From contig NZ_BAAAUT010000024.1 of the NCBI RefSeq assembly GCF_039534085.1, forward strand, positions 1-64,000: DNA of 64,000 nucleotides, written 5' to 3'. The translations under genes were made by a program, and so were the position numbers. This document shows positions 54,400-63,888 of the stretch, piece by piece. The number at the start of each line of letters is the position of its first letter. The first letter of the stretch is position 1. Below the pieces are notes generated by a model. The model was not told the origin of the DNA and did no database searches. It was given only the letters and a program-made list of their open reading frames with translations. This DNA comes from Planomonospora_B alba (lineage in GTDB: Bacteria; Actinomycetota; Actinomycetes; Streptosporangiales; Streptosporangiaceae).

Positions 54400-55029
54400 T
54401 CACTGGATGGGCTCCAGCCGCCCCGGGGCGGCGGCCTGCCCCCGGCCGAGGCGGACCTTCATCGCGTGCTCCACCAGGGTGATCAGGACCTCCTTGCCCG
54501 ACTGCCGCCTGCGCGCGTCCCCGAGCACGATCGGCACGTCCCCGGGGAGGGTCAGCCCGAGCCGCACCTCCTCCAGGTCGTAGCGGCGGGCGCCGTCGAA
54601 GCAGTTCACCGCGACGATGAAGGGGGTCTGGCGCCGCTCGAAGTAGTCCAGCGCGGGGAAGCAGTCGGCCAGCCGGCGGGTGTCGGCCAGCACGACCGCG
54701 CCGAGCGCGCCGAGCACCAGCTCGTCCCAGAGGAACCAGAACCGCTCCTGCCCGGGGGTGCCGAACAGGTAGAGCCGGTAGGCGTCGCCGATGGTGATGC
54801 GGCCGAAGTCCATCGCCACGGTCGTGGTGCCCTTGCTCTCCACACCGGACAGGTCGTCGACGCCCACCCCCCGGTCGGTCAGCGTCTCCTCGGTGCGCAG
54901 CGGCTCGATCTCGGAGACCGCGCCCACCAGGGTGGTCTTGCCGGCCCCGAACCCGCCCGCGACGAGGATCTTGATCGCCTTGGGCAGCACCGCCCGCCCG
55001 GCGTCGCGGCTAGAGCGCACGGAGTCCAT
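54400..55029 (-). CDS. cvnD: Conservon GTPase (CvnD)
   Basis: This 209-residue small GTPase has P-loop GGFGAGKTT (25-33), a TTVAMDFGRI switch segment, FGTPGQERFWFLWDEL and VNCFDGA in place of NKxD. The last departs from classical Ras. CvnD partners with the DUF742, roadblock and kinase components as a membrane-associated G-protein-like system in Streptomyces. ATG 55029 lies 20 bases inside the upstream gene end. It closes the conservon; the P450 member (cvnE) is absent. Confidence 0.93.
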   Translation of the reverse strand: MDSVRSSRDAGRAVLPKAIKILVAGGFGAGKTTLVGAVSEIEPLRTEETLTDRGVGVDDLSGVESKGTTTVAMDFGRITIGDAYRLYLFGTPGQERFWFLWDELVLGALGAVVLADTRRLADCFPALDYFERRQTPFIVAVNCFDGARRYDLEEVRLGLTLPGDVPIVLGDARRRQSGKEVLITLVEHAMKVRLGRGQAAAPGRLEPIQ

Positions 55030-55396
55030 CGAGCACCGCCCTGTAGAGCCTCTCGTCGTTCATGTCCGTCTCCGTCTGGGGTTCCTGCAGGGCGATGTAT
55101 CCCTGGTCGAGCAGGTCGCTGAGCAGGACGCGCACGGTGCCCGCCGGCAGGTTGACGTGCGCGGCGAGCTCCGCCACCGACTGCGGGTACATGCACAGCC
55201 GCAGGATCTCCAGGCACTCCGGGCCCAGGCCCATCTCGCCCGGCACGGCGGGACGGACGGTCACCGCCAGGGTGATGAGGTCGAACCGGCCGCGGACCGG
55301 CTCGGTCCTGCCCCGGGTGAGGACGTAGGGCCGGACGATCGGCCCCGCCTCGGCGTCGACCCACTGCGCGTCGGGATGCTCGTCGCGGGGGTTCAT
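55010..55396 (-). CDS. cvnC: Conservon DUF742 protein (CvnC)
   Basis: The 128-residue protein matches DUF742: IVRPYVLTRGRTEPVRGRFD at about 20-39, then a winged-helix-like part with LRLCMYPQSVAELAAHVNLPAGTVRVLLSDL. ATG 55396 overlaps the cvnB stop as ATGA. It probably binds CvnD or the roadblock protein. Confidence 0.92.
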   Translation of the reverse strand: MNPRDEHPDAQWVDAEAGPIVRPYVLTRGRTEPVRGRFDLITLAVTVRPAVPGEMGLGPECLEILRLCMYPQSVAELAAHVNLPAGTVRVLLSDLLDQGYIALQEPQTETDMNDERLYRAVLDGLRAL

Positions 55397-55833
55397 GGCG
55401 CGCCGTCGCCCTTGACCGGGGCACCGGAGGAGGCCGCCGCCCGGGCCGGCGAGGTGAGGTACTGCCCGACCCGGGTCACGAGCATGGCCATCTCGTAGGC
55501 GACGAGACCGACGTCGGCCTCGTGCGTGCAGAGCACCGCCAGGCACGCCCCCTGCCCCGCCGCGGAGACGATCAGGTAGGCCGAGCGCATCTCGATGACG
55601 GTCTGGCGCACCGTGCCGCCGCCCACCCGCTCGCTGACCCCCCTGCCGAGGCTCTGGATCGCCGAGCCCACCGCGGCCAGGTGCTCGGCGTCGGCCGGGC
55701 CGAGCCCCGCCGAGGCGGCCATGAGCAGGCCGTCGGTGGAGAAGACGATGCCCTTCTCCGCTTCGGTCACCCGCGTGACCAGGTCGTCGAGCAACCAGGC
55801 CAGGTCGGTGACGGATCCTGTTCCCTGCACCAC
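55393..55833 (-). CDS. cvnB: Conservon roadblock/LC7 protein (CvnB)
   Basis: This 146-residue protein has the roadblock/LC7 fold: DLAWLLDDLVTRV, GIVFSTDGLLMAAS, EHLAAVGSAIQSL and AYLIVSAAGQGACLAVL. In conservons it is thought to act as a regulator of the CvnD GTPase. I chose GTG 55833 with GAGAGG six bases upstream; GTG 55830 is also possible. Confidence 0.92.
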   Translation of the reverse strand: MVQGTGSVTDLAWLLDDLVTRVTEAEKGIVFSTDGLLMAASAGLGPADAEHLAAVGSAIQSLGRGVSERVGGGTVRQTVIEMRSAYLIVSAAGQGACLAVLCTHEADVGLVAYEMAMLVTRVGQYLTSPARAAASSGAPVKGDGAP

Positions 55834-55922
55834 TGTCGTCCTCTCTCTGCCGTTCGGGCTTACGGCCTTCGGCGACCCGCCGGAGCGGAGCCGGCAGGTG
55901 TGCGTCGTGGTCGTCGCGGGGG

Positions 55923-58442
55923 TCACGCGGACGGCCGGGCGTCGTCCGCGGGCTCGCCGCCCCCGGCGAGCAGCCGGGCGGCGTCGGACCGGCCGCGGAG
56001 CGTGCCCGCCTGGAAGGAGGAGAAGGCGGCGCGGATCTCCTCGGGGGAGCGCTCGTCGTCCTCCACCGGCTCCGGCGCCGGGAGCGGCTCGTCCTCGCGC
56101 AGCGGCACGGCGAGGTGGGTCTGCGGGACCCGGCGCGGCAGGCCGCCCGGGGTGTGGCTGGTGTCCGGCGGCGGCAGGACGGACGGCGGCCGCTCGGAGG
56201 CCGTGCCGGGGGCGGGCGTCTGCCGCCGGTGGGGCGGGGAGGCCCCGCCGGGGGTGTCCATGGCGCTCTCCTTCAGCTCTGCCGTACCGGGCCCCGGCTC
56301 CGCCGCGCCGCTCCGCCGCTCCGCCGTTCCGGGGGCCGGTCCCGCCGGGCCCGCGGGGGCCGTGTCCCATCCGCGCCCCACCGGCGCGGACGCGGTCCCG
56401 AGCCCCAGCGGGTCGGCCTCCCACGGGGCCGGGACGGCGGGCGCCCCGTGCCGGCCGGCGCCCTCGGTCCGCACGGCGCCCTCCGCCGGCCGCACGGCGG
56501 TCTCGGCGCGGGCGGCGGGGACGGCCTCGGCCCGGGCCGCGGGCACGCTCACCGGCTCGGGGGCCTGCGGCCCGGCCGGCTGGACGATCAGCTCCTGCGG
56601 GATCAGCACCACGACGGTCGTGCCGCCGTACGGCGAGGCCTTGAACGTCACCCGGATGCCGTGCCGCTCGGCCAGGCGGCTGACCACGTACAGGCCCAGC
56701 CGGGCGTTGCCCGCCAGCTTGAGCTCGGGCGGGTCGGCGATGCGCTCGTTGGCCGCGGCGATGTCCTCCTCGCTCATGCCCAGGCCCCGGTCCTCGATCT
56801 CGACGGCGTAGCCGTGGGCCACGGCGTGCCCGCCGACCTTCACCGTCGTGTAGGGCGGGGAGAACGAGGCCGCGTTCTCCACCAGCTCGGCCACGAGGTG
56901 GATGACGTCGCCGACGGCCCGCCCGTCCAGCGCCGCCTCGCCCATGGGGAGCACGTCGACCCGGGTGTAGTCCTCGATCTCCGCCAGCGCGCCGCGCACC
57001 ACGTCGAGCATCGGGACCGACCCGCGCCAGGCGCGGCCGGGCGCCGCCCCGGCGAGCACGAGGAGGTTCTCCGCGTAGCGCCGCATCCGGGTCGCCAGGT
57101 GGTCCAGCCGGAACAGGTCGCGCAGCTCCTGCGGGTCCTGCTCGCGCCGCTCCATCGTGTCCAGCACGCTCAGCTGGCGGTGCACCAGGCTCTGGGTGCG
57201 GCGGGCGAGGTTGCGCAGGATGTCGGCGATGTCGCGGCGGAGCTGGGCCTGCTCGACCGCGACCTTGATCGCGGTCCGCTGGACGGCGTTGAACGCCTGG
57301 CCGACCTGCCCGATCTGGTCGTCGCCGAACCGCAGCGGCGGGGCCTCGACGGCGACGTCCACGTCCTCGCCGTGGCCGATGCGCTCCACCACGCCGGGCA
57401 GCCGCCGGTCGGCCAGCTCCCGGGCGGCGTCCCGCAGCTTCTCCAGCTGCCGGACCAGGGCGCGGGCGGTGGTGACGGACAGGACGACCGAGGCGATGAC
57501 GGCGACGAGTCCCAGACCGCCGGCCAGCACGAGCCGGATGATCACTCCGGCGACGACCGGGGTGGAGCGCTCGATCAGGTTGGCGCCGCCGGTGATCGCG
57601 AGGTTCCACAGCCCCGCCTGCACGTGCTCGGAGGCGGCGGTCCACCGCTCCAGGTCGACCTGGCCGTCACCGGCCAGGAGATCCTCCATCGCCCGCAGGC
57701 GGGCGAACTGCTCGCCGTCGGCCAGCTTCCGGTAGGTCCCCCGGTCGACCTCGGGCAGCTCGGCCTCCACCTGGGACAGCAGGAAGCGCTGCGTGCCGAC
57801 GGTCCGGGTGAACAGGACGCGCTCCTCGTCGGTGAAGCCGCCGCCCGCCAGGGCGCCCGCCGCCATCGCGTCCGTCCGGGCGGTCAGCTCCACGACCCGG
57901 TTGAGCTGGATGAACGTACGGACGTCCTTGGCGATCCCCTCGTCGTCCAGCGAGGAGAGGGCGTCGTAGGTGAAGTGGGCGGCGTCGATGATCCCGGTGA
58001 ACCCCTCGGCGGTCCGGATCCGGTCCGTCCGGCCGCCGTCGGCCGCCTGCCGGACGGCGGCGAGCCCGTCCAGCCGCCGGAGGAGCAGGGCGAGCCGCCG
58101 CTCCGCCTCGTCGCTCATCGCCAGCTCCACGCCGGTGGAGGCGCTGGACCCGCGCAGGTGCGCGGCGGCGGCGTCGGTGCGCTTGCGCTGGGCCCGCAGT
58201 TCCTCGCGTTCCCGGCGGCCCCCGTCGGGGTCGGCCAGCGCGAGCAGGGTGAGCCGCCGCTCGGCCTGCAGTTCGGACAGGAGCCGGTGGCCCGGTTCGG
58301 CCACGCCGGTGTTGAGCGTGGTCACGCCCAGCATGTTGAGGCCGTCGCGGACCGTCACCCAGGCGGTGAACATCCACAGGGCGGCGAGGGAGACCAGCAG
58401 CGCCGTGATCTTTGTCCGCAGACGCGCGTTGCTCAAGCGCAT
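55923..58442 (-). CDS. cvnA: Conservon sensor kinase (CvnA)
   Basis: The 839-residue protein has an N-terminal membrane helix (ITALLVSLAALWMFTAWVTV, about 12-31), a large helical nitrate/nitrite-sensor-like extracytoplasmic domain (about 40-290), a second membrane helix (VIIRLVLAGGLGLVAVIASVVL), a HAMP segment and a HATPase domain with VAELVENAASFSPPYTTV and ERHGIRVTFKASPYGG. It lacks a classical HisKA, as conservon kinases do. A 200-residue Pro/Ala/Glu tail follows. ATG 58442 is used. Confidence 0.93.
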   Translation of the reverse strand: MRLSNARLRTKITALLVSLAALWMFTAWVTVRDGLNMLGVTTLNTGVAEPGHRLLSELQAERRLTLLALADPDGGRREREELRAQRKRTDAAAAHLRGSSASTGVELAMSDEAERRLALLLRRLDGLAAVRQAADGGRTDRIRTAEGFTGIIDAAHFTYDALSSLDDEGIAKDVRTFIQLNRVVELTARTDAMAAGALAGGGFTDEERVLFTRTVGTQRFLLSQVEAELPEVDRGTYRKLADGEQFARLRAMEDLLAGDGQVDLERWTAASEHVQAGLWNLAITGGANLIERSTPVVAGVIIRLVLAGGLGLVAVIASVVLSVTTARALVRQLEKLRDAARELADRRLPGVVERIGHGEDVDVAVEAPPLRFGDDQIGQVGQAFNAVQRTAIKVAVEQAQLRRDIADILRNLARRTQSLVHRQLSVLDTMERREQDPQELRDLFRLDHLATRMRRYAENLLVLAGAAPGRAWRGSVPMLDVVRGALAEIEDYTRVDVLPMGEAALDGRAVGDVIHLVAELVENAASFSPPYTTVKVGGHAVAHGYAVEIEDRGLGMSEEDIAAANERIADPPELKLAGNARLGLYVVSRLAERHGIRVTFKASPYGGTTVVVLIPQELIVQPAGPQAPEPVSVPAARAEAVPAARAETAVRPAEGAVRTEGAGRHGAPAVPAPWEADPLGLGTASAPVGRGWDTAPAGPAGPAPGTAERRSGAAEPGPGTAELKESAMDTPGGASPPHRRQTPAPGTASERPPSVLPPPDTSHTPGGLPRRVPQTHLAVPLREDEPLPAPEPVEDDERSPEEIRAAFSSFQAGTLRGRSDAARLLAGGGEPADDARPSA

Positions 58443-58824
58443 AGTCCCACCCTGGTGAACCGTCGAAAACGAAAAGAATTCATAGTGGATCCAGCAGGGG
58501 CGGGCCGGAAGTTCGCCCAGTACACGGCCGGTACGGCGGTGCGCCCCTCACGCACCGCCGAACACTAGCACGCAGACAATTACACCTATGGCCGCATTCG
58601 CCACATGAAGCGATTTGTCTATTTTCTGATAATTCCTCGGTGGTATGTATCCACCACGGAAGAGAAAAGATTTATATCCGGCACCGTTCTCCGCAGGCCG
58701 CCGCCGTGGGACCCGGACGGCACGCGCACGGCCGCCGCGGGCCGACCGCGGCGGGGCGATCTGGGCGGGGCGGCGCCCGCACGGCCGCCGCGCACCGGCG
58801 AGGCGACCGGCGCGGGACCGGCGG
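58443..58824. other. AT-rich intergenic region upstream of cvnA
   Basis: About 58568-58690 is near 45-50% GC by eye, far below the rest of the window. It holds a perfect 10-bp hairpin CGGCGGTGCG (58534-58543 with 58551-58560), a -10-like TAGTGT on the minus strand at 58562-58567 and the inverted repeat GGTGG-N7-CCACC near 58639-58655. These are likely promoter and regulatory elements of the conservon. No convincing gene is present. Confidence 0.5.
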
Positions 58825-59793
58825 TCAGCCGCCCCGGGTGAAGGCGTCGAGGATGCGCTCGGCGGCCAGCGCCGGGGTGAGGGTGCCGTCGAGGACGGCG
58901 CGCTCGGCCTCGGCGGCGACCGCCGCCACCGCGGGGTGCTCGCGGAGCCGCTGCAGGAGCCGGTCGGTGACCAGGGCCCAGGTCCAGCCGACCTGCTGGC
59001 GCCGGCGCCGCTCGGCGAGCTCGCCGGAGACCTCCATGGCGTCGCGGTGCGCGACGAGCCGCCGCCAGAGCTCCGGAAGGCCGTCGCCGGTCAGCCCGCT
59101 GCAGGTCAGCACCGGGACCGCGCGCTCGGAGCGGAGCAGCCGCAGCGCCCCGGCCAGCTCCCGGGCCGCCTTGCGGGCGTCCTGCTCGTGCGGGCCGTCG
59201 GCCTTGTTGACCGCGATCACGTCGGCGAGCTCCAGCACACCCTTCTTGATGCCCTGCAGCTGGTCGCCGGTCCGGGCGAGCGCGAGCAGCAGGAAGGTGT
59301 CCACCATGTCGGCGACGGCGGTCTCCGACTGGCCGACGCCCACGGTCTCCACCAGCACCACGTCGTAGCCGGCGGCCTCGACGACGACCATGGCCTCCCG
59401 GGTCGCCCGGGCCACCCCGCCCAGGGTCCCGGCCGTGGGCGAGGGCCTGATGAAGGCGCTCTCGTCGGCGGCCAGGCGGGCCATGCGCGTCTTGTCGCCG
59501 AGCACGCTCCCGCCCGTCCGGGTGGACGACGGGTCGACGGCGAGCACCGCCACCCGGTGGCCCAGCCCGGTCAGATGGGTGCCGAGCGCGTCGATGAAGG
59601 TGGACTTGCCGACCCCGGGCACACCGGAGACGCCGATCCTGCGGGCCTTGCCGGCCAGCGGGGCCAGCTCGACCAGCAGCCGCTGCGCCAGCTCGCGGTG
59701 GTCGGCCCGGGTGGACTCCACGAGGGTGACGGCCCGGCCGATCCAGCGGCGCGAGCCGGACCGCACCCCGTGGAGGTAGTCGTCAAGACGCAT
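58825..59793 (-). CDS. meaB: Methylmalonyl-CoA mutase-associated GTPase
   Basis: This 322-residue G3E-family GTPase has Walker A GVPGVGKS (57-64), AVDPSSTRTGGSVLGDKTRM (about 88-107), ETVGVGQSE and NKADG. MeaB guards the B12 cofactor of the mutase, gating insertion and release of damaged cofactor. Its ATG lies 11 bases inside the end of mutB, so it is the third gene of the mutA-mutB-meaB operon. Confidence 0.95.
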   Translation of the reverse strand: MRLDDYLHGVRSGSRRWIGRAVTLVESTRADHRELAQRLLVELAPLAGKARRIGVSGVPGVGKSTFIDALGTHLTGLGHRVAVLAVDPSSTRTGGSVLGDKTRMARLAADESAFIRPSPTAGTLGGVARATREAMVVVEAAGYDVVLVETVGVGQSETAVADMVDTFLLLALARTGDQLQGIKKGVLELADVIAVNKADGPHEQDARKAARELAGALRLLRSERAVPVLTCSGLTGDGLPELWRRLVAHRDAMEVSGELAERRRRQQVGWTWALVTDRLLQRLREHPAVAAVAAEAERAVLDGTLTPALAAERILDAFTRGG

Positions 59794-61954
59794 GGCCGAG
59801 CCGGGCCGACAGGTCCTTCAGCAGGGTCAGCGCCGCGTCGGCGATGACGGTGCCCGGCGGGAAGATCGCCGAGGCTCCGGCGGCGCGCAGCTCGTCGAAG
59901 TCGCCGGGCGGGATGACGCCGCCGACGACGATCATGATGTCGTCGGCGTCGAGGCCGGCCAGGGCCTTCTTCAGCGCGGGCACCAGCGTCAGGTGCCCGG
60001 CCGCCAGCGAGGAGACGCCCACCACGTGCACGTCGGCCTCGACGGCCTGGCGGGCGACCTCCTCCGGGGTCTGGAAGAGCGGGCCGACGTCGACGTCGAA
60101 GCCGAGGTCGGCGAAGGCCGTGGCGATCACCTTCTGGCCCCGGTCGTGGCCGTCCTGGCCCATCTTGGCGACGAGGATGCGCGGGCGGCGGCCCTCGGCC
60201 TTCTCGAACTCGGCACACGCCTCGCGCACGGCCGCCACGCCCGAGCCGGCCTCCTCCCGGTAGACGCCGGAGATCGTGCGGATCCGCCCGGCGTGCCGGC
60301 CGAAGACCTTCTCCAGCGCGTCGGAGATCTCCCCGACCGTGGCCTTGGCCCGCGCCGCCGCCACGGCCAGCTCCAGCAGGTTGGCGTCGCCCGCCGCGCC
60401 CGCCGTGAGTGCTGCCAGGGCCTCCTCCACCGCCCGCGGGTCGCGCTCGGCGCGCAGCCGGCGCAGCTTGGCCAGCTGCCGCTCCCGCACCGCGGTGTTG
60501 TCGACCTTGAGCACCTCGATCGGCTCGTCGGCGTCCGGGCGGTACTTGTTGACCCCGATGACGGGCTGACGGCCGGAGTCGATGCGCGCCTGGGTGCGGG
60601 CGGCGGCCTCCTCGATGCGGAGCTTGGGCAGCCCGGCGTCGATCGCCTCGGCCATGCCGCCGGCCGCCTCGACCTCCTGGATGTGCCCCCAGGCCCTGGC
60701 CGCCAGGTCGTGGGTGAGCCGCTCGACGTAGTGGGAGCCGCCCCACGGGTCGATCACCCGGCAGGTGCCCGACTCCTGCTGGAGCATCAGCTGCGTGTTG
60801 CGGGCGATGCGCGCGGAGAAATCGGTGGGCAGGGCCAGCGCCTCGTCCAGCGCGTTGGTGTGCAGCGACTGGGTGTGGCCCTGGGTGGCGGCCATCGCCT
60901 CCACGCAGGTGCGCACCACGTTGTTGAACACGTCCTGCGCGGTCAGCGACCAGCCGGAGGTCTGCGAGTGGGTGCGCAGCGACAGCGACTTGGGGTTCTC
61001 CGCGCCGAAGCCGCGCACCAGCTTCGCCCACAGCAGCCGGGCCGCGCGGAGCTTGGCCACCTCCATGAAGAAGTTCATGCCGATGCACCAGAAGAACGAC
61101 AGGCGCGGCGCGAACCGGTCCACGTCCAGCCCGGCCGCCACACCCGCGCGCAGGTACTCCACCCCGTCGGCGAGGGTGTAGGCCAGCTCCAGGTCGCAGG
61201 TGGCCCCGGCCTCCTGGATGTGGTAGCCGGAGATCGAGATGGAGTTGAACTTCGGCATCTTCTCGCTGGTGTAGGCGAAGATGTCGGAGATGATCCGCAT
61301 CGACGGCCCCGGCGGGTAGATGTAGGTGTTGCGGACCATGAACTCCTTGAGGATGTCGTTCTGGATGGTCCCGGCCAGCTGCCCGGGCGCCACCCCCTGC
61401 TCCTCGGCGGCCACGATGTACAGCGCCAGCACCGGCAGCACCGCGCCGTTCATGGTCATCGACACGCTCATCTTGTCGAGCGGGATCCCGTCGAACAGCT
61501 GCCGCATGTCGTAGATCGAGTCGATCGCCACGCCCGCCATGCCGACGTCGCCGGCCACGCGCGGATGGTCGGAGTCGTAGCCGCGGTGGGTGGCCAGGTC
61601 GAAGGCGACCGACAACCCCTTCTGCCCGGCGGCCAGGTTGCGCCGGTAGAACGCGTTGGACTCCTCGGCGGTGGAGAACCCGGCGTACTGCCGGATGGTC
61701 CACGGCTGGTTGACGTACATCGTCGGATACGGCCCGCGCAGGAACGGCGCGGCCCCCGGATAGGTCGAAAGGAAGTCCAGGCCCGCGGTGTCGGCGGCCG
61801 TGTAGAGAGGCTTGACCGCGATGCCCTCCGGGGTCTCCCACGCCAGCTCGGCGGGCTCCTGCCCGGTCGCGCGCCGTACGGCCTGCGCCCAGGCGGCCTC
61901 GTCCGGCGCCGCGGGCTCTCCCGCCAGGCCGACCTGCGAGAAGTCGGGAATCAT
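59783..61954 (-). CDS. mutB: Methylmalonyl-CoA mutase large (catalytic) subunit
   Basis: The 723-residue protein has a TIM-barrel domain (PYPTMYVNQPWTIRQYAGFST, SVAFDLATHRGYDSDHPRV) and a C-terminal B12 domain with the DxHxxG motif DGHDRGQ (601-607; His603 ligates cobalt), then GVSSLAAGHLTLVP and VGGVIPPGDF. It interconverts methylmalonyl-CoA and succinyl-CoA in propionate and odd-chain or sterol breakdown. ATG 61954 overlaps the mutA stop as ATGA. Confidence 0.97.
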   Translation of the reverse strand: MIPDFSQVGLAGEPAAPDEAAWAQAVRRATGQEPAELAWETPEGIAVKPLYTAADTAGLDFLSTYPGAAPFLRGPYPTMYVNQPWTIRQYAGFSTAEESNAFYRRNLAAGQKGLSVAFDLATHRGYDSDHPRVAGDVGMAGVAIDSIYDMRQLFDGIPLDKMSVSMTMNGAVLPVLALYIVAAEEQGVAPGQLAGTIQNDILKEFMVRNTYIYPPGPSMRIISDIFAYTSEKMPKFNSISISGYHIQEAGATCDLELAYTLADGVEYLRAGVAAGLDVDRFAPRLSFFWCIGMNFFMEVAKLRAARLLWAKLVRGFGAENPKSLSLRTHSQTSGWSLTAQDVFNNVVRTCVEAMAATQGHTQSLHTNALDEALALPTDFSARIARNTQLMLQQESGTCRVIDPWGGSHYVERLTHDLAARAWGHIQEVEAAGGMAEAIDAGLPKLRIEEAAARTQARIDSGRQPVIGVNKYRPDADEPIEVLKVDNTAVRERQLAKLRRLRAERDPRAVEEALAALTAGAAGDANLLELAVAAARAKATVGEISDALEKVFGRHAGRIRTISGVYREEAGSGVAAVREACAEFEKAEGRRPRILVAKMGQDGHDRGQKVIATAFADLGFDVDVGPLFQTPEEVARQAVEADVHVVGVSSLAAGHLTLVPALKKALAGLDADDIMIVVGGVIPPGDFDELRAAGASAIFPPGTVIADAALTLLKDLSARLGHAS

Positions 61955-63888
61955 CGGGTCACCCCCAGGTCGTCGGAGGCGGCCGGGCCGTGCGGGGCGG
62001 CGGTCCGGGTCACCCCCAGGTCGTCGAAGGTCGTGCGGAGCACGGCGAGGGCGTCGCACCCGGCGTACAGGCGGCCGTCCACGCCCGCGTGCTCTCCCCT
62101 GCCCGCCAGCCAGATCCGTACCGCCCCGGCCTCGGCCAGCGCGGCGGCGACGCCCTCGGCGTGCTCGCCGTACAGCGCGTCGCTGGAGCACAGGCAGGCG
62201 ACCTTCGCGCCGCTCGCGGCGAAGGCGGCGGCGATCTCGCCGGGGTCGGTCAGCGGCCCGGAGGACACGGTGGCGATGCCGCCCGCCGCGAAGAGGTTGG
62301 CCGCGAACGCGGCGCGGGCGGTGTGCGCGGCCATCGGGCCGATCGTGGCCAGGAAGACGGCCGGCCGCTCCGGCTGGGCGTCGGCCAGCGCGCGCAGCGC
62401 CTCGAACTCGCCGGCGTAGTGCACGACCGGCAGGCCGCCGCGCTCCCCGGCGGGGACGGCGGGCCGGGGCGCGCGCTCCGGGAGCCGCTCGGCCAGGTCG
62501 GGGAACTCGCTGACACCGGTGATCGGGAACCGGCGGCGGGCGATGTCGGCCGCGCGCCGCTCCCGGGTGGCGGCCAGCCGGTCGGCGACCAGGCCCGAGG
62601 CCAGGGCCTCGGCCATGCCGCCGGCGCGCTCGATCTCCTGGAACCAGGCCCAGGCCCGCTCGGCGAGGTCGTCGGTGAGCCGCTCGACGTAGAAGGAGCC
62701 GCCGGCCGGGTCGGTCACCCGGGCGACGTGCGCCTCCTCGACCAGCAGCGCGTGGGTGTTGCGCGCGATGCGGCGGGCGAAGGCGTCGGGCAGGCCCAGG
62801 CGGGCGTCGAACGGCTGCACGGTCACCGCGTCGGCGCCGCCGACCCCGGCGGCGAAGCAGGCCACGGTGGTGCGGAGCATGTTCACCCACGGGTCGCGGG
62901 CGGTCATCATCGCCGAGGACGTCACCGCGTGCTGCACCTGCGCGGCCAGGGAGCGGCCCGGGTCGGCGGGGTCGGGCGCGGCGGACGCCCCGCACACCTC
63001 GGCGACGCGCGCCCACAGCCGGCGGGCGGCGCGGAGCTTGGCGATGGTGAGGAACTGGTCGGCGGTGGCGGCGTAGCGGAACTCGATCTGCCCGAAGGCC
63101 CGCTCCAGGTCCAGCCCGCCGCCGGTGAGCATGCGCAGGTAGGCGACGCCGGTCGCGATTGAGCAGCCCAGCTCCTCGGCGTCGCCGCCGCCCGCGTCGT
63201 GGTACGGCGTGGCGTCCGCCACGAGCGCCCGCAGCCCGGGGAGGTCCGCCGCGCACCGGCGGGCCAGCTCGACGGCGTCGTGCGCGGCGGCCTCCCCCGC
63301 CACCGCGTCCGCGCCCCGGGCCCGCAGGCCGAGGGGGTCCGCGCCGAGGTTCCCGGTGAGGTGGCCGGCGGGCACTCCCGTTCCGGCTCCCGGCGCCGCG
63401 TCCGCCCGATCCTTCCCCGCCCGCTCCGCGGCGAGCGCGAACAGCGCCTCGGCGGCCTCGCGGGTCCGCTCCCCCGCCTCCAGCGTGACCGGGACCAGCT
63501 CCAGGTGGACCGGCTCCAGCACTCGGGGCAGGTCCTCGGGCGCCAGGGCCAGCCAGAGGGAGGTGACGCCGCCCTCCAGGTCGGCCAGGACCGCCTCGGG
63601 GTCGGCCGTCTCGTGCCGCTGGCGCACGTCCCAGCCGCCGCGCACCGGCCGCGCCCCGCGCACGTAGGGCGCCGCCCCCGGCAGCCCGGGATCGCCGGGC
63701 AGGTCGGAGGCGTCGTACAGCGGCGCGACGGTCACGCCGTCGTAGGTGGTCGCGGCCAGCGCCTCCTCCGGGGAGGACGCCTCCACTCCCGATTTGCGCA
63801 GGACGCCGAGTGCCAGCTCCCGCCACCCGTCGCGGGTGGTCGGCGGGAAGTCCGCGGCGAGCCGGAGTTCCTCAGGTGGGACGGTCAT
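61951..63888 (-). CDS. mutA: Methylmalonyl-CoA mutase small subunit
   Basis: The 645-residue protein matches the non-catalytic mutase subunit: TTYDGVTVAPLYDASDLPG, a barrel with AFGQIEFRYAATADQFLTIAKLRAARRLW and DPAGGSFYVERLTDDLAERAW, and a degenerate B12-like domain lacking the DxHxxG histidine. It dimerises with MutB. The C-terminus carries a repeated DDLGVTR that adds 17 residues. First gene of the operon; no clear ribosome site precedes ATG 63888. Confidence 0.95.
   Translation of the reverse strand: MTVPPEELRLAADFPPTTRDGWRELALGVLRKSGVEASSPEEALAATTYDGVTVAPLYDASDLPGDPGLPGAAPYVRGARPVRGGWDVRQRHETADPEAVLADLEGGVTSLWLALAPEDLPRVLEPVHLELVPVTLEAGERTREAAEALFALAAERAGKDRADAAPGAGTGVPAGHLTGNLGADPLGLRARGADAVAGEAAAHDAVELARRCAADLPGLRALVADATPYHDAGGGDAEELGCSIATGVAYLRMLTGGGLDLERAFGQIEFRYAATADQFLTIAKLRAARRLWARVAEVCGASAAPDPADPGRSLAAQVQHAVTSSAMMTARDPWVNMLRTTVACFAAGVGGADAVTVQPFDARLGLPDAFARRIARNTHALLVEEAHVARVTDPAGGSFYVERLTDDLAERAWAWFQEIERAGGMAEALASGLVADRLAATRERRAADIARRRFPITGVSEFPDLAERLPERAPRPAVPAGERGGLPVVHYAGEFEALRALADAQPERPAVFLATIGPMAAHTARAAFAANLFAAGGIATVSSGPLTDPGEIAAAFAASGAKVACLCSSDALYGEHAEGVAAALAEAGAVRIWLAGRGEHAGVDGRLYAGCDALAVLRTTFDDLGVTRTAAPHGPAASDDLGVTR
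61955..62026. repeat. Direct 21-bp repeat at the mutA 3' end
   Basis: The same 21 bases occur at 61955-61975 and 62006-62026, 51 bases apart, and encode DDLGVTR twice. The second copy in the protein forms the new C-terminus. Confidence 0.85.

Noticed and set aside
58605..58841. Short open frame starting MKRFVYFLII in the AT-rich region
   Set aside because: No ribosome site, and the second half is composition-driven Arg/Pro sequence; AT content alone explains the start.
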